Origin: Seriola aureovittata
Taxonomy: Eukaryota; Chordata; Actinopteri; Carangiformes; Carangidae
Direction of reading: 5' to 3'
NCBI RefSeq assembly: GCF_021018895.1
Contig: NC_079378.1
Location: forward strand, 9,297,501 to 9,361,500
Length of the DNA stretch: 64,000 nt
This document shows, one piece after another, positions 60,823-64,000 of this stretch. Within the stretch, counting starts at the first letter, position 1. Each line of letters begins with the position of its first letter. A program made the position numbers and the translations under genes. The notes beneath the pieces were generated by a model. The model did not search any database, was not told the DNA's origin, and was given only the letters and a program-made list of their open reading frames with translations.

Positions 60823-63638
60823 CACTTATGTGCATTAAGACGTTCCTCTGAGGGCACTTTTGCAGATGATCAAAGCATATGCTAAACAGCTTGTTACAGA
60901 TATTGTATGATGAAGGCACAAAATGCTTGTGTGTTTGCATGCAGAAAAGCAGTCACGTTGCTGTGTGCCTCCCATGACCCCAGAGGCTGGTGACAGCCTG
61001 AGCTCGCAGCCAGTGCGATTTTAACAGATTGATCATCCATGTGTTATACTCCAATCAATGGCTCTAACTACCAATGGGCCAGATTGTGAACTCTTTATTC
61101 TGAGGTCAATAAACACAACAGATCCTGGGGGGCCCTGAGGGGTTGGGTTGGGTTGGGTTTGGGGGGGTGGGGTGGGGTGGGATCAATCTCTTTACTAAAG
61201 GCCCCCGCCTCGCACTGTCGCTCACTGGAAAGGTCACAAAGCCTTTCTGCTTGATAATAATGCTAACGCTGCTCGTACAGCAATCATCGCTAGTCCAGAC
61301 ATCCAATAGGATTAATGAAATCCTGTAAACTCCTGTGACCTCCTGTGCATCTGTGACCTTCCTGTTACAGTGGCCCTTCCTTAGATCAGTTTGAAAACCT
61401 CTGAGTCAAGATATTGTCAGAGGTCAGGATTTTGACATCAGATTAAGAAATCGCATTGTGTATCACGTTATGTAACTTTGATTTTACATGCAGAAACCAG
61501 CACAGTGCAAGCGAGTTTGATGCAAGCTAAGGCACTCAGCAATCACACAGCTGAAATAAAATACCAGTGATCGACCCCTCTAATAACTAACCAGGCCATG
61601 GCACTGACAGGCTCCAAGGAGTACACACTGAAATCCACAACTCTAAATGTGCTCGTTTATTTTTCCGGGCCCAAATTTGAGAGAAAGTTGAGGTATAAGA
61701 ATGCAAGGCATCAGTATGTCACGACCGAGGGAGATAACCTCAGTTAGCTTTTGGCTGGCAGAGCTCTAAGATCTTAAGGGACCACAGCGAACGGGAGACA
61801 CATCTGCAAGAGTAATTAACATAGAACAATCTGGCTCTCAGAATATAAATCTCTGACAGGGAAGACTCTCTCACTCCTTCCAAGGATTCCACCTCCCACT
61901 GATTCCTAATATAGTAGACCATGCCAAATGATCCAGATAAAAGCCATCACGTTAAAATTTCTCAGTGAGCTTACAATAACCATAATTTGATGTTATGGAT
62001 GGTGCATTGTATAAAAGGATTTCCTCATGGCACAGGAGAAATGAGGGCACTGTGCTTTACTGAATAGAATAAACAGCCTAGACAACCCAAAATAAAAGCT
62101 GAAGTTAAATAAAAATATTTACCATGTAATGTTTTCACCCAAGAAAGATAAAGTAATGGTTTCACTCATCTTAAATCAATCATTTTCACATTATATTTGA
62201 TGATTCTACCTACTGCTGTGCCAAGTTTTTGTACTCATCAAGATAATCAGATTTACCAATCATCTTTCCAAAATGCTCTCAAATACATTTTTTTTCGGGT
62301 GTGAGGTGGTTAAAATGAATAGTTCTATAGTTAAATAGTTCATTGAGATAATCAATATCTCTTTTATGTTTGTACGGTAACTATGAAGCAACAGCCAGTA
62401 GCCAGTTTGCTTGGCATAACGACTGGAAACAGTAAAAGCAGGTCGCCTTGGCTTTGTCCAAAGGTAACAAATCTTCCTACCAGCACCTCTGAACCTCGCT
62501 CTTTCTGACTCAAACAGCTGATCTGTGGCGTAATACAGAGTGGGCGCTTGTGTATAGTAATAAGGTAGCTGATTGGTTGACAAAATGTAGTTCCAAAGGA
62601 AAGGTCTTGTGACGGCAAGGTAAAGCAATGTAGTTTGTAAATCTATACACCGCAAAATTTCCACAGGAAGTCCTCACTGGAACAAAAAAAAGTAGTCTCC
62701 ATGGGATGTAACGTCATCCCAAAATCCAATCCTCCGTATTTTATAGCTGAGGGAATTACTGAAGGTGATTTTGGACGCACAAATAGTAAATGTAGTGCAC
62801 TGGGAAGACATCTTACCGTTGAGGCTTTTCAATGCCTTACGTACTATGTATAAGTGTCAGAGGCAGACATCTCCAAATCAGGGACCGAAACTATCTGCAT
62901 GGCCTGACTCTGCCACACGACCTATTGTACTGGGTACAGTAGGTCGGGGAATATGTAGAGCAAATACAGTTTATGTTATTTTGGCTTAGCTGACACTTTC
63001 AGTTGCAACACCTACACTTGATCTGACGTCAGCTTTACCTGAGCTGTAACCACTCAGCTCGTTCAACTGCTAAAAATAACAAGGTTAAATGTCCAAGGTT
63101 TTGATATTTGTTTTTGTATTTGGGGCAAAAATAAAATGCAATGAAAATATGTTTCTTTTAAAAACACGGTGATAATTAGAAGTGGCCCAAGTACATATAA
63201 ATGGTGTGCACAAAACACATCCCAATTAATGTACACAAGTGATGACTTTTGACAGATCAAAGCGAAATGCAAAGTGAAATTGCTGCACTTTGCCTGCATG
63301 TGACACAAGGCTGCAGCCTTTAGGAATGTTTAGCAGAAATTCTCTAATTCTCACTTCACAGTTGAAGAAACTGAGATTTGGCGGATTACAGAGTTGCTGG
63401 AGGGAGTAACGTGTAGTCGTGTCTGGAAACCTCCGGCTGGTAGTCACAGCACATCATTCACTTGCTTTCACTGGATCCGCTGGCTGACACACACATCACA
63501 GTACATCACAGTATCCTCGGAGGTACAGCTGTGTCAACTGATAAGAGACACTCGGAGCTCCACCTCAAAGTTAAAGTGATCTGGAAATGAAATACTATAA
63601 GCCTAAACTCATGTTTGTCTGTGTCCCTCTCCCACATA

Positions 63639-63640
<2 letters not shown>
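60823..63640. other. Noncoding stretch, nothing recognised
   Basis: Unique sequence with a G-rich patch at 61141-61182 (GGGTT and GGGGT units, G-quadruplex-prone). No gene supported. Confidence 0.4.
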
Positions 63641-63641
<1 letters not shown>

Positions 63642-63681
<40 letters not shown>

Positions 63682-63849
63682 ATACACGTGTATGAGTGAC
63701 TTTCAGGATTTTCCATTATTGATGAGGCCACATGCTCTGTACCTTTATTGGGGCAGGGGGTGGCTCAGGTCTGCTTGACTCAGCATTCCTCTGTCCATTG
63801 CTCTTTCTTTTAGCCTCTGTCAGCAGTGTGTGTGTGTGTGTGTGTGTGT
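63642..63849. repeat. Facing (CA)n and (TG)n microsatellites
   Basis: CA run at 63642-63674 and TG run at 63825-63849, again in inverted orientation, about 150 bases apart. Confidence 0.9.
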
Positions 63850-64000
63850 ATCTGTACAGACACACAGGAAAAGAGACAACAAGAGAAAGACAAACACAGA
63901 CAATGAACCCCATGCAGGCCGTCCTTATAAGAGACACAGCCCAAATTGGAGTACAACTAGCAGGTCAGTGGACAGCAAACAGACTTTTTGGCCCTATTTT

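Noticed and set aside
1..64000. Search for tRNA, rRNA, snRNA or miRNA genes
   Set aside because: No sequence with intact A and B boxes, cloverleaf arms or a convincing precursor hairpin was recognised; the tRNA-like part of the SINE at 30.27 kb is degenerate.

Overview
The window looks like genomic DNA from a teleost fish, probably a percomorph. The genes are intron-split with canonical GT/AG borders, simple-sequence repeats (mostly GT/CA) are very dense, and several dispersed repeats resemble elements common in teleost genomes (L2-type LINE relics, a SINE with an L2-like tail and ATGG repeat end, short terminal-inverted-repeat elements). There is no prokaryotic or viral gene content.

Left quarter (1-16.3 kb, + strand): almost all of an adhesion G-protein-coupled receptor gene best matched to adgrg4 (GPR112). 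The window starts inside its 5' part, so the signal peptide and first half of the pentraxin-like domain are missing. From there the exons can be chained in phase through the rest of the pentraxin-like domain, a short stalk, one threonine-rich mucin-like exon, a hormone-receptor motif, the GAIN domain, the GPS cleavage site, seven membrane segments and a serine-rich tail ending at 16324.

Middle (18.1-26.6 kb, - strand): a complete adad2-like gene, encoding a pseudo-adenosine-deaminase of the ADAR/ADAD family. It converges on adgrg4, with about 1.75 kb between the two stop codons. The deaminase fold is clear, but the catalytic Glu and both zinc-binding Cys are replaced. Its 5' end lies in a CpG-rich stretch (26.3-26.64 kb). 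A good splice donor on the opposite strand (26636) suggests a divergent transcript running rightward.

Right 60 percent (26.6-64 kb): no protein-coding gene could be supported. It is intergenic or intronic DNA, possibly the long first intron of that divergent transcript. It carries about 30 microsatellites, six copies or part-copies of a GTTAGCAT-rich dispersed repeat (one interrupted by a SINE), TIR elements, a LINE ORF2 C-terminal relic, and some longer low-repeat stretches that could be conserved noncoding elements.

The two genes have no obvious shared pathway. ADGRG4 is a surface receptor; ADAD2 is known in mammals as a germ-cell RNA-binding protein. I did not find a convincing novel biological system. 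The most useful leads are the compact ADGRG4 stalk with a possible 78-bp cassette, the triple active-site loss in adad2, the putative bidirectional promoter and the nested repeats.
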